Assembly (NCBI GenBank): GCA_035772405.1
Contig: JAYKKM010000227.1
Coordinates: 320,001 to 384,000 of the forward strand
Reading direction: 5' to 3'
Origin: Chrysogorgia sp. JL179-B06
Taxonomy: Eukaryota; Cnidaria; Anthozoa; Scleralcyonacea; Chrysogorgiidae
Length of the DNA: 64,000 nucleotides
The position numbers and the translations under genes were made by a program. Shown here one piece after another: positions 23,401 to 35,200 of the stretch. Numbering within the stretch: the first letter of the stretch is position 1; every line of letters begins with the position of its first letter. The notes under the pieces are model-generated. The model worked only from the letters and a program-made list of their open reading frames with translations. It ran no database searches and was not told the DNA's origin.

Positions 23401-23916
23401 AAATAATATACCTTCTCCCGCCAAAACTTCAACTTCTGACTGTAATTAAACCTCGGACCGGTTGATAAATCGAGGGAAATTTGGGAGTTTATATAAATTA
23501 TACAGCACAAATATCAACAAGGACAAATTCTATAGAATCAAATTGAATCGCAAACACAGTACACCTAATAAAGTGAAAGCAATCAAAATACCTTTTTGCT
23601 TCTGGGCATCAGCGATTAGGGCCTCAGATGTTCTTCCTATTTCATCGGTATTTCTCCTTAGTTCAATATCCTTCAAGCGAAGCGTTTCTTCCCGCTCTAG
23701 CTGTTCAGCGTCTAATCGCTCTCGTATTTCCTTCTCCTTCTGGCAAATTCTTGACTTCAGCGTACAATTCCAAAACTTTACGTTTCTTTGCCTATTTGAG
23801 TCACACTTGCCACGATGTAAATGTCGTTTGGAGCAATTTATCCTTCTTCTACACAGCTCAAGTCTAACAGAGCAACAAAAGACGACAATCAATATGGCGG
23901 CCAATATGACTGACAT
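20485..23916 (-). CDS. Large uncharacterised protein, about 1000 residues, probably element-encoded (one frameshift)
   Basis: I place three exons: 23916-23592, 23328-23275 and 23113-20485, whose GT-AG junctions keep phase. The last exon is open for 836 codons apart from one single-base frameshift at an A5 run (22342-22346). The N-terminus is hydrophobic (MSVILAAILIVVFCCSV), then a basic Cys-rich stretch and a long charged coiled coil (KEKEIRERLDAEQLEREETL). Further on come FGDDGAPETSSLTMSIGTL, LHGLSVGEKDAILSDIWQQH and FQPSADQSWQTWAANEV, and later RPEPLHCEINCWQDFFDLVY. The C-terminus has a degenerate C2H2 finger (KCSQFSSRFSDKASLAAHVQ...H, second Cys replaced by Phe) and a SAP-like helix pair ending at 20485. 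I recall similar proteins in cnidarians without a known function. GDDGAPET could be the first acidic strand of an RNase-H-fold transposase, which is inference. A non-mobile host gene is also possible. Confidence 0.6.
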
Positions 23917-23949
23917 CAGAGGGCAAATCAAAATGTGTATTTAAAATGC

Positions 23950-25360
23950 AAATTTACCTTTCCAAAGCTTCCTCCTACATTAATAAATCATGAGTTTGAA
24001 TGTTCGCGGTAACTTTTGCTTTGCCAGAATCACCATGAACCATCCGTCTAGTTTACCTGGACGGTAATTGGTCAAAAAACCATCAAAAAATAATTCGATG
24101 GTTTATTTCTTCAAATCAAAGCGTCCAATTTAAAATATTTAAAAGCGAAAAAAAAGCGCTAACCATTGGTAATAAATAGCGACGTTAATTTTCGCTCTCC
24201 CACTTTTAAGACGGCAGTTTAAATAGGGAATTGACCATGGCATACGGATAGGACACATCACGGAAGCAAGGTAATTCTCTGAAGAAAAACTGACGTATGG
24301 CAATAATTCTTTCTTTAATTACTAGAACAAAGGTTTATCTTAGATATTTCATTTTAACCAGCTTTACATTGAAAATAGATTATTGTGTTTTCCAAGCCAA
24401 ACTAGGTGCAAAAATGAGTTGCGAGTCCGTCGTTAAATGTTACGTCATATCCGCTGACCAAGTAAATATGTTTGCTGACGCATATTATTGCCGATGGGAG
24501 AATTTTTACGCTTTTCCGGCAGCATGCCACATGGGGAGTGAGTTTCATAATGTATGTATGTATGTATGTAATACAATATTGGTATTGTTTAAACATATTT
24601 TGTATTGTGTTTACTTTACCTTATGAGCAGGCCATGCTCATCTACTGTATAGGGGGTTTACAGATGTACATGTAGGTGTTGATTTTAATTAGATTTTTAT
24701 AGGCCCTGTAATAGTAAACATTAAAGGAACAAACCACAACACAGGTTTCATATGAAAACTTTTATTTCTATTAATAGCTTTATTAGCAAACATTTATTAT
24801 GGGTACTATTATACACCAATCAATGTTACGCCCCCGGGACTTTGATTGTTATTTTTGCCCTGAGGGAAGGGCTATTTGATTTTTATACTAGTCTTTTATA
24901 CTGTGGGGAATTTGATTACGAAATTGCATGAAATATCAAATGCCCCACATATGCCCAATACCCCCCCCCCCCCTTTTGAGTTTAACATTGATAGGTGCAT
25001 TAGTCAGACAAGAAACAAAACTGACTATAAACAAATATTCTTGCCAACACTTCCCTTTTGCTGAATAAAATTATCTAGTTTTAGCCAGAATAACATAATC
25101 AAGGCTGTCTTTGCATAAATAGGTCAAAGGAATAGTATTTAGCCCATTCATCAATAGTTGGTCTCTCTCTTGTGCTTAAAAAACAATCCAGCTTTTATAG
25201 CCAAAAATAAGGGGACGAGTACATGGACCGGGCTGACCCAGTTAACTGAGCTCATGCAATTCACAAAAATCTAAAACAAATTTAGGTTTTTGTTTATAAT
25301 TAAGTAAATCTAATATTGATCCCAAATTTAGTTTATACATGTTTCACAGTATAAAGCTAA
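23950..25360. other. No recognised gene
   Basis: Contains a short (ATGT)n run at 24551-24569 and a C13 homopolymer at 24961. The open frame 24297-24626 is not supported by any motif. Confidence 0.4.
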
Positions 25361-25372
25361 TAGGGCTTTCCA

Positions 25373-25527
25373 ATTACACGACCAGACCGGTCTGTCCGGC
25401 AATATTTTGCTAAATCGAACACGATACGTTTTAGGAGTGCGGCTGGTCTACCAGGAAAATTTGGGCCTAATCAAGACGAGGTACATTTTTCCGGACTAAC
25501 CAGTCTGATCGTGTAAATGGAAAGCCC
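25373..25527. mobile_element. MITE with GGGCTTTCCA TIRs
   Basis: The left arm GGGCTTTCCAATTACACGAC-CAGACCGGT is mirrored by ACCAGTCTGATCGTGTAAATGG-AAAGCCC on the right, arms about 30 bp with a few mismatches. No coding capacity. Confidence 0.75.
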
Positions 25528-25876
25528 CGTAAGATCCTACAATCAATTGTGTCAATAACCCTACCAGCCCGATTCCATGTATTTATCCCCTAAGGGTTTT
25601 GCTTTTTACAACTGAAATCATCTGGTGTTGGCCAGAGTAAAATACTAAGACCACCACACTTAGTGAAAGCATGAATCAATCAGATTATCCCTTTCACAAC
25701 TAGATTTCTTCCTTGTTTCAGAATCATCCTCAGAGAAACATACGGACATTTTCATGATTTCTTACACTGCTAAATCAATAAAAATAATTGAACTCAAAAG
25801 GGAAACCAGCTCACCACTCAACCTGTTGAGATATGAGTGTTAAGTTGTCACAATAAAACACGCCTCCAATCACTAT

Positions 25877-25942
25877 GCGGTTTGATAGCTCAACAGGTAG
25901 AGAGCTAACTGGTATCTTGAAGGTGCGAGTTCAAATACCGCT
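25877..25942 (+). ncRNA. tRNA-like sequence (tRNA relic or SINE head)
   Basis: TAGCTCAACAGGTAGAG matches a pol III A box and GAGTTCAAATACC matches a B box, 30-odd bases apart, with GCGG at the 5' end and CCGC at the 3' end as a possible acceptor stem. The T-stem does not pair properly, so a functional tRNA is unlikely; a tRNA-derived SINE or tRNA pseudogene fits better. Confidence 0.4.
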
Positions 25943-26454
25943 CAAATCAGGCGAAATATTTTGCTTGATTTTGCAGTCAAGACAAAAGAAAAAGTATTAA
26001 ATTGAGTTATCCACTCAATTGAGGTATGGCACTTGCCAGGGAATAATAAACCAGTAGCCTTTGAACGACACAGCTTTTGCGAAATGATTTTGCAACCTCC
26101 TTCAAACATGAATCCACCAAGGCTAGGGACCAACCATTTCGAGTTTATTCCCCTCAACTTCTTCGAGTAAGGGATCCATGACATCCATCTCTTTCTTGCC
26201 ATAATCTGGCTTATTTTCTGCTCCATCTAACAGCATTAATTCACTCCCGCTCCACAGAAAATTTCATCTCTGTCAGTAAAGTATTCCAAAACCTTTCGCC
26301 ACGCTCCAATGACGCCCAAAAGCACCTTATTTTTAATTTAGAACTATCTCAAAAAGAAAGCGAAGAAACGAAAATCTTCAAAATAAGTTACTTTATCATT
26401 TTAAAAGTTCTTCCAAATAAGACAATACAAAATTTTGATGTCAGGTGCACTTTA

Positions 26455-26755
26455 AGTTAAGCTCGGTCCGACGCGGTGCGCACCTGGATGGGTGACTGCC
26501 CGGTATCATTCCCGAGCTGGCTTTAGACTCATGTGAGTAGAGTTGTTGGTTCTCTCCTGTACTTCGAGGGTTTTTCTCCGGGTTCTCCGGTTTTTCTTCC
26601 TTCTCACTAATCTATAATCAATCAACCTTAATACTAATACTTAATCTTGTACTGTCTCGGGGTTTGATCTCAATTGGAACGCAAGTTATGTTTCTCATCC
26701 CTGTCACAATTGTATTCGTGGCAAAATTCTTTAAACTAAACTAAACCTTTGTAAA
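26455..26755 (+). mobile_element. 5S-rRNA-derived SINE (SINE3-like)
   Basis: The head CTCGGTCCGACGCGGTGC, then CACCTGGATGGGTGACTGCC and CGGTATCAT, resembles the 3' half of 5S rRNA, including its internal promoter box C (CTTGGATGGGTGACCG-type). It is followed by a tail with CGAGGGTTTTTCTCCGGGTT and CTCCGGTTTTTCTTCC, a wording seen in metazoan SINE bodies. It ends near TAAACTAAACTAAA. The 5S link is by motif recognition only. Confidence 0.6.
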
Positions 26756-26890
26756 AAGCGAATGGTCGGTTTCAAAAATAGTTAGCTAAAACGGATCTTG
26801 TATACGTGGGAAACTAGCGCACACGAAGACACGATAATCCAATTCAAATATTCATGTGTTAGCTGAATCAGATCTGGTCACACGATCACA
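26746..26890. repeat. Fragment related to the fold-back at 38.17-38.95 kb
   Basis: TTTGTAAAAAGCGAATGGTC and GGTTTCAAAAATA match, inverted, the arm at 38150-38195. CATGTGTTAGCTGAATCAGATC matches the reverse complement of 38830-38855. The same dispersed element family, rearranged. Confidence 0.55.
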
Positions 26891-27342
26891 TAGCCTGAGA
26901 AGATCAGACCCCCCTTTATGCCTGTATATTGTATTGTCTTCTGTTATGTTATTTAATGTTATGAGGTACGTTTATGATAATATAAGAGAATGGAAATGAT
27001 GAACAAGGATTTTTGTTCTGGTTAATGTGTAATTAGGATTGCATTAGAAGAAAATTAAAATAATACACAACAAATAGAATATGGGTTTTAATAGTACAAA
27101 TATCTCTCAATTCAAGTAAAAAATGTAGTATTATAATACATGGGTCAATTGTTCAAAAGGCGATTAGCTTTTTCCTGTTTAGTGGGAATTTTATGGACAG
27201 AGTCTTTTCAACTAATTTGAAACAGAACAGTCGATTAAATTTTAACTAAGTGATTAGCGTCAATTGCCCTTTCAGCCACTGTCTTTCATGTTCTAACGAT
27301 GTTAAACCAGAATCTTGTAAAAATGTTGAATATTATTAAAGG

Positions 27343-27523
27343 AATACCAAATGGTTTTCCGTGCGGGATAGCGTGATCCAAACACGCGGGATGTTGCGAG
27401 ACTTTCGAAAAGCGTAAAAAAAAACACGAGCCGCCTAGGCGAGTGTTTTTTAGCTTTTCGAAAGTCGAGCAACATCCCAAGTGTTTGGATCACGCTATCC
27501 TGCACGGAAAACCATTTGGTATT
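27343..27523. repeat. Fold-back hairpin, arms about 80 bp
   Basis: The arms AATACCAAATGGTTTTCCGTGC-GGATAGCGTGATCCAAACAC... and their complement GTGTTTGGATCACGCTATCC-GCACGGAAAACCATTTGGTATT pair almost fully. The centre is AACACGAGCCGCCTAGGCGAGTGTTTT. It lies just past the 3' end of the Crypton pseudogene. Confidence 0.8.
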
Positions 27524-27729
27524 TGTTTTATAAAATAACGACAGTGAAACAACGGTAAACTTTATTTAAATAATTGATGAAGCATGCAATTCTCACAACA
27601 ACTCTCAACTACCAATCAAAAGAGAGTACATCTCTACCCCCCACGATTGTCCTTCGACCTGAAGATTACTGAAAATAAATGATCGCAAATATAGAGCAAG
27701 GTTTTACAACGTTTTAAAATATAACAAGA

Positions 27730-29141
27730 GTTCAGTTCAAGTTCACTATTGCAGACTGAAGTTAACATTTACATTCCCGATGGAACAACCGCTAAACATA
27801 GAATCAAAGTTCGGAAGATTTCCGATCTGAACGCTGGAAGACTGAGAGTGAGAAGTCGAGGTTGTTGTTGTCATGGCTGAGGCATATGACACTTGTTTCA
27901 TCGCCAAGAGCTTGTGACAGAACTTCACTACAGCGCTTAAGTTGTGAGGTTGATGGTCTAACGGTTGTAGTGATGCAGGGACTGCTCATTTCGATGGCCC
28001 GAAATTGACATTATGTGTCGGTTGGTTAAGCCAGTGTTTGACCAAAGGGTAATTGAAGTGGCTCTTACACAGTGGTTTGTGTAGATCGTGGACAAACCAG
28101 CAGCTGCACTTATATTCTTCATCATTTCGCCGAGTTTGTTAACGCCAAGAGGACGATTTTCGTACCAGGTTGCATCAGTTGGCCTCCATTTACGCTTCGG
28201 GTACTGAAAGAAAGCTTCGCATGCCGGATTTAACTTGCTGATGTAGAGCTTTAACGCTGTGTACCCGTCGTTTTCCTCCTTCGTCCTGTACATTCGACCC
28301 ATATGTTGGAAACTCTAGGTATCCTTTACTCCCCCTGGGTGATTTTTGGATGCTTCGCAATGTGTTATTGTTGCATATTCCTCACCAGTCGGATCTTGTG
28401 CAAAGATGAAGCTCTCTTTTGTCAAATTTCTCTGACCTTCGCGACCGCGACGACACCAAACCAACACGGTGTGGAACCAGACATTTCGCTGCAGTCCATG
28501 GGGATTTGAGGAATCAAATACACCGCTTGTCTTCAGCTTTTCCAAGTCTTCGGGCTCGAGGGGAGGTTTGTGCTTTACGTTTTCTTTACCATCCTTTTTG
28601 AGCGATTTAAGCTTCGCGTTGAGGACAAGGTTGGACCTCTTAAATTCTGGGTTTCCAGATATTGTCACACCTTTGTTGCATGTGTGGTGGGGAGTTGAGA
28701 TATCTCTCTAAACCATACCTTAAACCGAGTAGGGTTGACTTGCTGTAGTCCTCCCCAGCCAGGTTTTTTACTTCGGCGTAAAACAATCGTAAATGGCTGT
28801 CCAATGTCTCATTATCCATTTCGTGCAACTCTGTTGTAATTTGACGGACTTTGGCCCATTCTTGAAAACATAATATTAACGTTTTATTTGTGGAAATTTT
28901 ATTATTTCGCTTGTGAATTGGGAATGTTGTTATTATACAGTCTATCGCGTGTAAACAAACTTACCTTTAAAAGTTTTGACAGCGTAAATTGTCTTGTATT
29001 TTGTGCATTTGAGGCCAACTCGTTAACGTCTTCCTCTGTAGTTAGGGCGAATCTCCGTGGGTTGTTTTCATTAATTTCGCTCTCATTTATGATATTATTA
29101 TTGTCAAATTCAAACCTCGAAAAATTTGTATTGTCCGACAT
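27730..29141 (-). pseudogene. Crypton-type tyrosine recombinase (DUF3504-like), broken
   Basis: Exon 1 (29141-28965) encodes an acidic N-terminus, MSDNTNFSRFEFDNN...FTLSKLLK, ending at a GTAAGT donor. Exon 2 from 28860 reads LHEMDNETLDSHLRLFYAEV and KSTLLGLRYGLERYLNSPP, then KHKPPLEPEDLEKLKTSGVF, CRRGREGQRNL (first catalytic Arg region), YENRPLGVNKLGEMMKNIS, TNHCVRATSITLWSN (HxxR) and SISGHRNEQSLHHYN (H and the nucleophile Tyr). This is the full order of the Crypton/DUF3504 tyrosine recombinase. Lesions: the exon 1/exon 2 phases do not match, a frameshift near 28680, an in-frame TAG at 28317-28315 and a frameshift near 27960 just after the catalytic Tyr. Crypton-derived proteins are also domesticated in animals (ZMYM, KCTD1 relatives), but these lesions indicate a dead mobile copy. 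Confidence 0.85.
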
Positions 29142-29419
29142 TTTAAAAACCCCGGGCTATATGGCATGAACATTTCCGTGCACGGTAAGGTATTAACCAA
29201 TCAGATTGCTTGTTGTATACATGTTATTTTATAATACCAGTTAACAGTATTGTTTGGACGGTTTAGTGTTCTAATTGTGCCGAGCTTAATCGTTTCCGAC
29301 GTCGAATATTGTCGAACCTAATGTGTATTAGACGTTTGGAATTGCTGGCCTTACTGATAAGCACTATAAAGAATAAAAAGCTGTGCTGAAAGTTGTCTTT
29401 GTTTACTTCGTCCATGATC

Positions 29420-29555
29420 GTCCTACGATCGTCGGTTTTAAAATTGAGTGATCGTAGCGATCGTAGCGATTATATGGAAACACGACGATCGCCGCGATCG
29501 CTGGTTTTAAACTTGAGCGATCGTAGCGATGGTAGCGATCATATGGAAACCAGGC
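29420..29555. repeat. GATCGTAGCGAT-rich repeat, two units
   Basis: Two similar units read TTTTAAA-TTGAG-GATCGTAGCGAT-GTAGCGAT-ATATGGAAAC (29437-29480 and 29505-29550). The Kolobok element is inserted at a TTAA immediately after the second unit. Confidence 0.65.
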
Positions 29556-29794
29556 TTAAAGGGCCTCTTCACCCAAAAATTTTTATTTGATTACTAAATA
29601 GAGTTTGGTTCGTAGAGTTTATTGCTGATTTTTTTTTTAATTTGGATAAATATTCGCGTCTCTACGGCAATTTAAAGTTTGGCCGCGCGTGTGCACTTAA
29701 TTCCGCCATGACAGTTGGCGTGTGACGTCAAGACCGGAACACCTTGCAGAGCGTGATATATAAACACACTTGAATACGAAGGAGAAGTTTTATA

Positions 29795-31340
29795 ATGAGC
29801 TCAATATCTTCGGACTCTGAATTCATTTCCGACTCGGAAAGCTCGGAATTTTCTGGCTACGAGCAAGAAGCGGAGTCACAATCCATAGAACAGACCTTAA
29901 GTTCAAGTGATTTGTCGACCGAAGACGAAGCTTATGCTTATGGAAACGATCCCATAGCACAACCAGAATGGACAGCTAACTACGAAGTAGAGATGCAAGA
30001 AGTGGAAATGCTGGAACAGATGCTAAAGGACCGGCTAGATTGTTACAGATGGTTCAGCAAACCGTCGTTTGTCCTAGCAATTTAGCTTTGTCATTTGTGT
30101 ATATAAAAGATAGCACTCTAGATTAGTCAAGCCGAGGGCGAAGGCTCGAAGCTTTGTCAACTCAAACTGTGCTCATGCATATTATACTGTATAATATAAT
30201 ATAATATAAGATTCAAATAGCATATAACAACATTTCTAAAATTATAGGTGCAAATGTGGGAATTGTGATGTAACATCCTTACAGAATCACAGTGAATGCT
30301 ATTGCTGTCAGGAATTAGATGGTTGTATGAAATCAATACAAAGTGACCTCGTCGCACAAGATATTGGTGAGGGAGTTCAACTTAGTTGTATCACAGAGCA
30401 TCCAGGATTTTCTCCAGTTTGTCTAGAAAAGTGGAGCCTTAGGTTGGCATCTTCAAAATATAAAACAACAGCGAAACACAAGTATATTCAAACTGGATCT
30501 GAAGAAAGGTAGGATACATTATTGCCAATTTTTTGTTAATAACAATTTAAAGATATATTATTTCAAACACCATTTGGGGTACGACTCTGAGTGAACTCAC
30601 TTTGCTATGGCAATTATTTGCATCATGGCTATAAAGACAGCAAAAATATTTATTTTTATTCTAGCTAACCTTGTTTTTATTTCACTAAATTGTAAATTGT
30701 CATCATTCAACCAACTTCTAATCCCAGACAATTCACCATAAAGACAGGCAATCCAAAATACTACTGATATTAACAACTTTTTAAATGAAAATATGCATAC
30801 TATAGACTGAAAGTTGTTAACATTAACATTTAGGTGATGATTTGGCTGATCATCCAACCACAAAATTCAGAAACAATGTATTTTACATATGCTAGCAGAC
30901 AACTTAATAAAATATTAAATACAAAAAGAAACATAACACCTTTGTCAAAATTTGATTGAGACAAATGCAAGATTGATTTTGGTGATATTTCAATTCTATT
31001 TTAAAGTTATTGTCAAACCTAATGATAATTAGAAAGATTAGGTTTGACAATGACCCCAAAATAGAGTTCAAATAACCAAAATCTGCCTTGTCTTGTTTTC
31101 TAAAATCAAATCTTATGCAGATTATTTTATAAACATTACTTCAAGATTATATGAAATCTGTGTTTTTTCTGTAACAGGTTCTTACGAAGTGTTTCGTACA
31201 GAGAATTCTGTAGGCTTGTGTATGGGATAATGGGAAAAGCAAGAATACCTCTACCGTCATGTGCCTATACATTGATCAGAAAAAAGTTCCCTGTAAACAA
31301 AGATGAAAGCTTTTCTGGGTTTGAACTTGATGAGGACTAG
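29795..31340 (+). CDS. P2X7-C-terminal (ballast)-type domain protein carried by Kolobok-1
   Basis: Three exons, 29795-30051, 30248-30508 and 31178-31340, join in frame to 226 residues with no stop. The first junction recreates a Trp codon, giving the diagnostic W-CKCGNC. Exon 1 is an acidic, Ser-rich leader (MSSISSDSEFISDSES...). Exons 2-3 carry CKCGNCDVTS, SECYCCQELDGC, CITEHPGFSPVCLEKWSL, then SVSYREFCRLVYGIMGKARI and LPSCAYTLIRKKFP, ending in SGFEL. This is the Cys-rich fold of the P2X7 receptor's cytoplasmic tail, where Cys/His residues bind zinc. There is no P2X channel portion or membrane segment, so the product is a soluble stand-alone ballast-domain protein. It faces the transposase gene tail-to-tail inside the element. 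Function unknown; a DNA/RNA-binding or transposition accessory role is only a guess. The exon 1 donor (GTTCAG) is weak. Confidence 0.85.
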
Positions 31341-32248
31341 TAGTGGTAATAACATAAAAATCACATAATGTTAACAGTTATCGCTTAATGCGTGTCATCG
31401 GCTTCCCTCACCCTGGGGACCACAGGCAATAGTGGGGCCTTTGCAAAAACTTATAATTCCACAGTATTTCCCCACCCCACGGGCTATATTATTTTGCAAA
31501 GTCCCCACCCCCATGTCCCCACCAGTAATATTTGCATTTATAACATGTTTGAAAGAAAAACAGCAATGCTACAAGTTCCAATGATTTAATTTTGAATAAA
31601 TACTCTTAACAGGGAGATAGTCCCCTCCCTATATGTGGTATTTCCTCATTAATTTTAAACTAAACAATTTCCTCAAAATGTATACCTGTGGTAGCTACCT
31701 GCCATAGTATATTGCAAAAGTGTTGCACAGTATTGAAATATATTAGATGTTTGGTTGACATTAAAAGCATAAACACTAAATTTGAAAATTAACAAAACAA
31801 AGTTTGACCAATCCTATGCATTACAAAAATGTTAGGCAAAATAAGCAGATTTTTGACTCGATAAAAACTTTTATGATTAGGGCCCGTCAGACTTAACTCG
31901 GTTTGTTTATTTTGAAAGTGAGTATCTAATACATGTAATTTAACCATAGTCAAGTAAGTCAACTACAGTACCATGTGAAACTGGTTGTTTGGTCATAATG
32001 AAAGTACAAAACAATAGAAAACAATCACTTGCTTATGAAGTCGCTTCATTTCCCCTGAGGTGTAGGGCAATGGCAGCACAAAGCCCCCACATGTCTCCCA
32101 CATCTCGGGTAAAAATTACAGTACATTCAAAGTCCCTACAAAGTCATCAAATTGCCCCACCACAGCCCGAGGTCCCCATGGTGGGAGAAGCCAATGACAC
32201 ACACATAATTTCCTCTTGTCAATTCAGTGGCAGGTCATAGGATTATAT

Positions 32249-35200
32249 TTATTTGTTCTTTGGACAAGTGGTTACATTCTTATGACCTTTCATAGGATGT
32301 TTGCAGACTCTGCATTTGGGTGGCTGTCTTTGTCTTCCTTCAGTTTGTTCACTTGGTCTTGCTTCGGAGACTAATAAATATAAAAAAACTTTTGTTAGAA
32401 ATCTTGCTGTACTTACAGTATTTTGAATAATATGATCCAAATATTTAATGTTAATTTTATGTAATACTGTATACTACACGTATTTGTCAAATTTGTATTG
32501 CTGTATATTAAGAATATACTGTATATTTTAAAAATATTAAAATTTATACATTGAGATGATAATATACAGTACTAAGATGATAGTAAACCTTGTTACAGTA
32601 AATGCAGTAATGGATTTACCTGGTACAGTTGGAGGGACATCTTGTGTAACAATTTTCTTCCTCTTATCCCTTTTCTGTAGTGCCTCTTCTCTAGGCTGTT
32701 TCTCCAGCATGGTATTCATAGGGGCTGGTGTCTTTTGTCTCAAATTTTCAATAGCCAAACTCAACTCATTTTGATTCATGTCCAGAAACGTCTGAAAAAT
32801 CTCCTTTACATAACCTATAGCAGTTTCAAAGAATTAAAATAGATAAATACACAATGGTGTGTTTAATAAAATGTGCAGAAATTCAATTTTATCAAAAGAA
32901 CATTTTTATCACTATTCCAACATACCAAACTTTGGCTTTACTCGCACTAATTCAATAGTAGCCTCTCCATTTTTGAACTTTGGGTATGAAACCTTCACTC
33001 TTTCACTCATGTCACTTTTCCGTAGCCTGGTTTCCCTGTTCAAATTGGCATTGAAATGAACAGCAGCAAGAATATGCCTTAAAATATTTTTAAAAAGTCG
33101 ATGAAATTAGTACAGTACATTACAAACTACACTGGGGAAGATTAAATATTACTTACACTGTACACAATAGCTTACATTACTTACACTGTACAGTGTAATG
33201 TAAGCTATTGTGTATCTTGCAAATACAGTACAGAGTTATAACCATTTTCATGCTGTCCTCAGTGAATTACCAAATTTTGAGCAGTTTGAAATAACAAATG
33301 TGATACGATAATTATTTACCTGCAGTACATTCCAGGATAAGAGTATGCCAACATCTTTGGGGAAAAATGGTTCAGAACTGAGTGGAAGGCTTCTAAGCAG
33401 CTTGTTTGGGAATGGGGTGATGCTTTTCTAATACCTTTTACCAAAGCTTTTTTGTTAAGTTCTGCACACAAGCGATCATAGACAGCAGTACCTACAGAGT
33501 AAAAATAAGGAAAATTGTATAATTCACCTGGGAGAAAAGGAAAAGTTTGTTTGCTCTACTTCTAGGTAGATTTGGACTCAAAATTCCACCACTAATCAAT
33601 TTGCCATAAAATTTGGTTACCTATTTCGAAAAAAATAATAGTGATAAATATTGATGCCTATTTGAAACACCAAGTAACTCCCTTGCATAGCCAAGGATAA
33701 TGTTGAGCTCAGTAACAACTCGGAATAAGGTTAGAGAATTAAATAAGGTTAGCGAACCGGGAAACCCATGTAATATTTGTTTGCCTTGCCATTCTTGTTG
33801 CAAGTACTTACCAGATTTTAACCACTTTCTTGGTTCAAGTTCTCCATGGGCGCACTTATCGAACAAAGGATCATCCAAGTTATTATGCTCATTAACCACG
33901 TGGCTCAAGAAACTTTTAAATTTCGCCCATATAACATCACCATTACCATCAAATGTTGATGTGGCACTCCAGTACAGATGTGTCTCACATGGTTTTATCC
34001 ATTCTGCTAATGCCTCACATCCTTTTTCCTTTGCTATCTTGGAAAGCACTTTACGAATCTCTGCAGAAAAAGTTTTTAAGCTCAGAACAGTACACAACAA
34101 TATAATATAAAATGCTTTTTTAAACTAATGATTTAGGGATCAAAATGGTACCAAAATAGATCTATTTAGCCCTATATGCATATATATTTTCTGGCATTTA
34201 AAGAAAAGTATGTAAGTAATGTGTTATCGCTTGTAAGTTGCTCTTCATGTAACTGGCAATGGATATGTGTCTGTCAGATACAAATGTTGACATGTTTACA
34301 TCATGTTCCAATAAGAATTCAATACATAATTTAAATGCCATAAACTCCATGGCTGTACTACTACCAGATTGATTTTTCTAAAGTAAAAAAATATAAATTT
34401 AAAATTAAAACAAGTTAAAACTTTAAATTCTGACCAGTTTGCTGAAAAGTATGTGGTAAAAAACAACCAAAAGGCTCTATACTTTAATACCTTATAATCA
34501 ATGGTACGGTCTATTATTTGATTATTACAACATCAGCTTACCTGTACAAGTTCAAAGTGTATGATTCGTTGAGAAGTGCAAGAATATATTGTATAAGCAC
34601 AATATTTTGCACTGTGCCCCATGCTGTCATGCCGACCGTCTCCAGAAAGTACTATTGCATCATTGCTTGACTTTTCTTTTAAAAGTACTTGTTGTTGATA
34701 TCTTTCCCAATACAGGTAAATGGCTGGAAATAACTTTTCCTATAAAGGAAACAAAATCGATTGAATAAAGAAGCCATAAACTATTTTTTTGATAAAAAAA
34801 CTTGATTGGTCAGTGTACCTTATAAATATCATTATACAGGTTGTAGTACTGTATCACATGAAGGAAAACACACTAACTTAGCCAAAATAATTGTTTTAAA
34901 AACATGCTGTACCAACCCTTTGGTGCTTAAAGAATGTGCTGAGGGAAATACAACCAAGACCAATGTGTGTAAACATCCTTATGGTTCTTGATGGCGAAGC
35001 TCCAGTTAGAAGAATGGAAAAGCTAAATAAAAAGTTTCCTGCTGGCAAGTTTGTTTTTGGTAAAAAAGGTTGACTGTACCATTTTGTTACATTTCTACAG
35101 CTGTTGCACGTTGTTTTAATCATAATCATAGTGCCAATCTCGCGTTTGTCAACTTCTGGGTTGTCAGCCTTACATTTATGACAAAATTGGAAAAGGGTCA

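Noticed and set aside
23412..23439. Possible 28-bp micro-exon in the large minus-strand gene
   Set aside because: It has AG/GT borders, but including it puts an in-frame stop right after the junction; skipping it keeps phase between exons 23916-23592, 23328-23275 and 23113.
25877..25942. Functional tRNA gene
   Set aside because: A and B boxes fit, but the T-stem and acceptor stem do not pair well enough; kept only as a tRNA-like relic.
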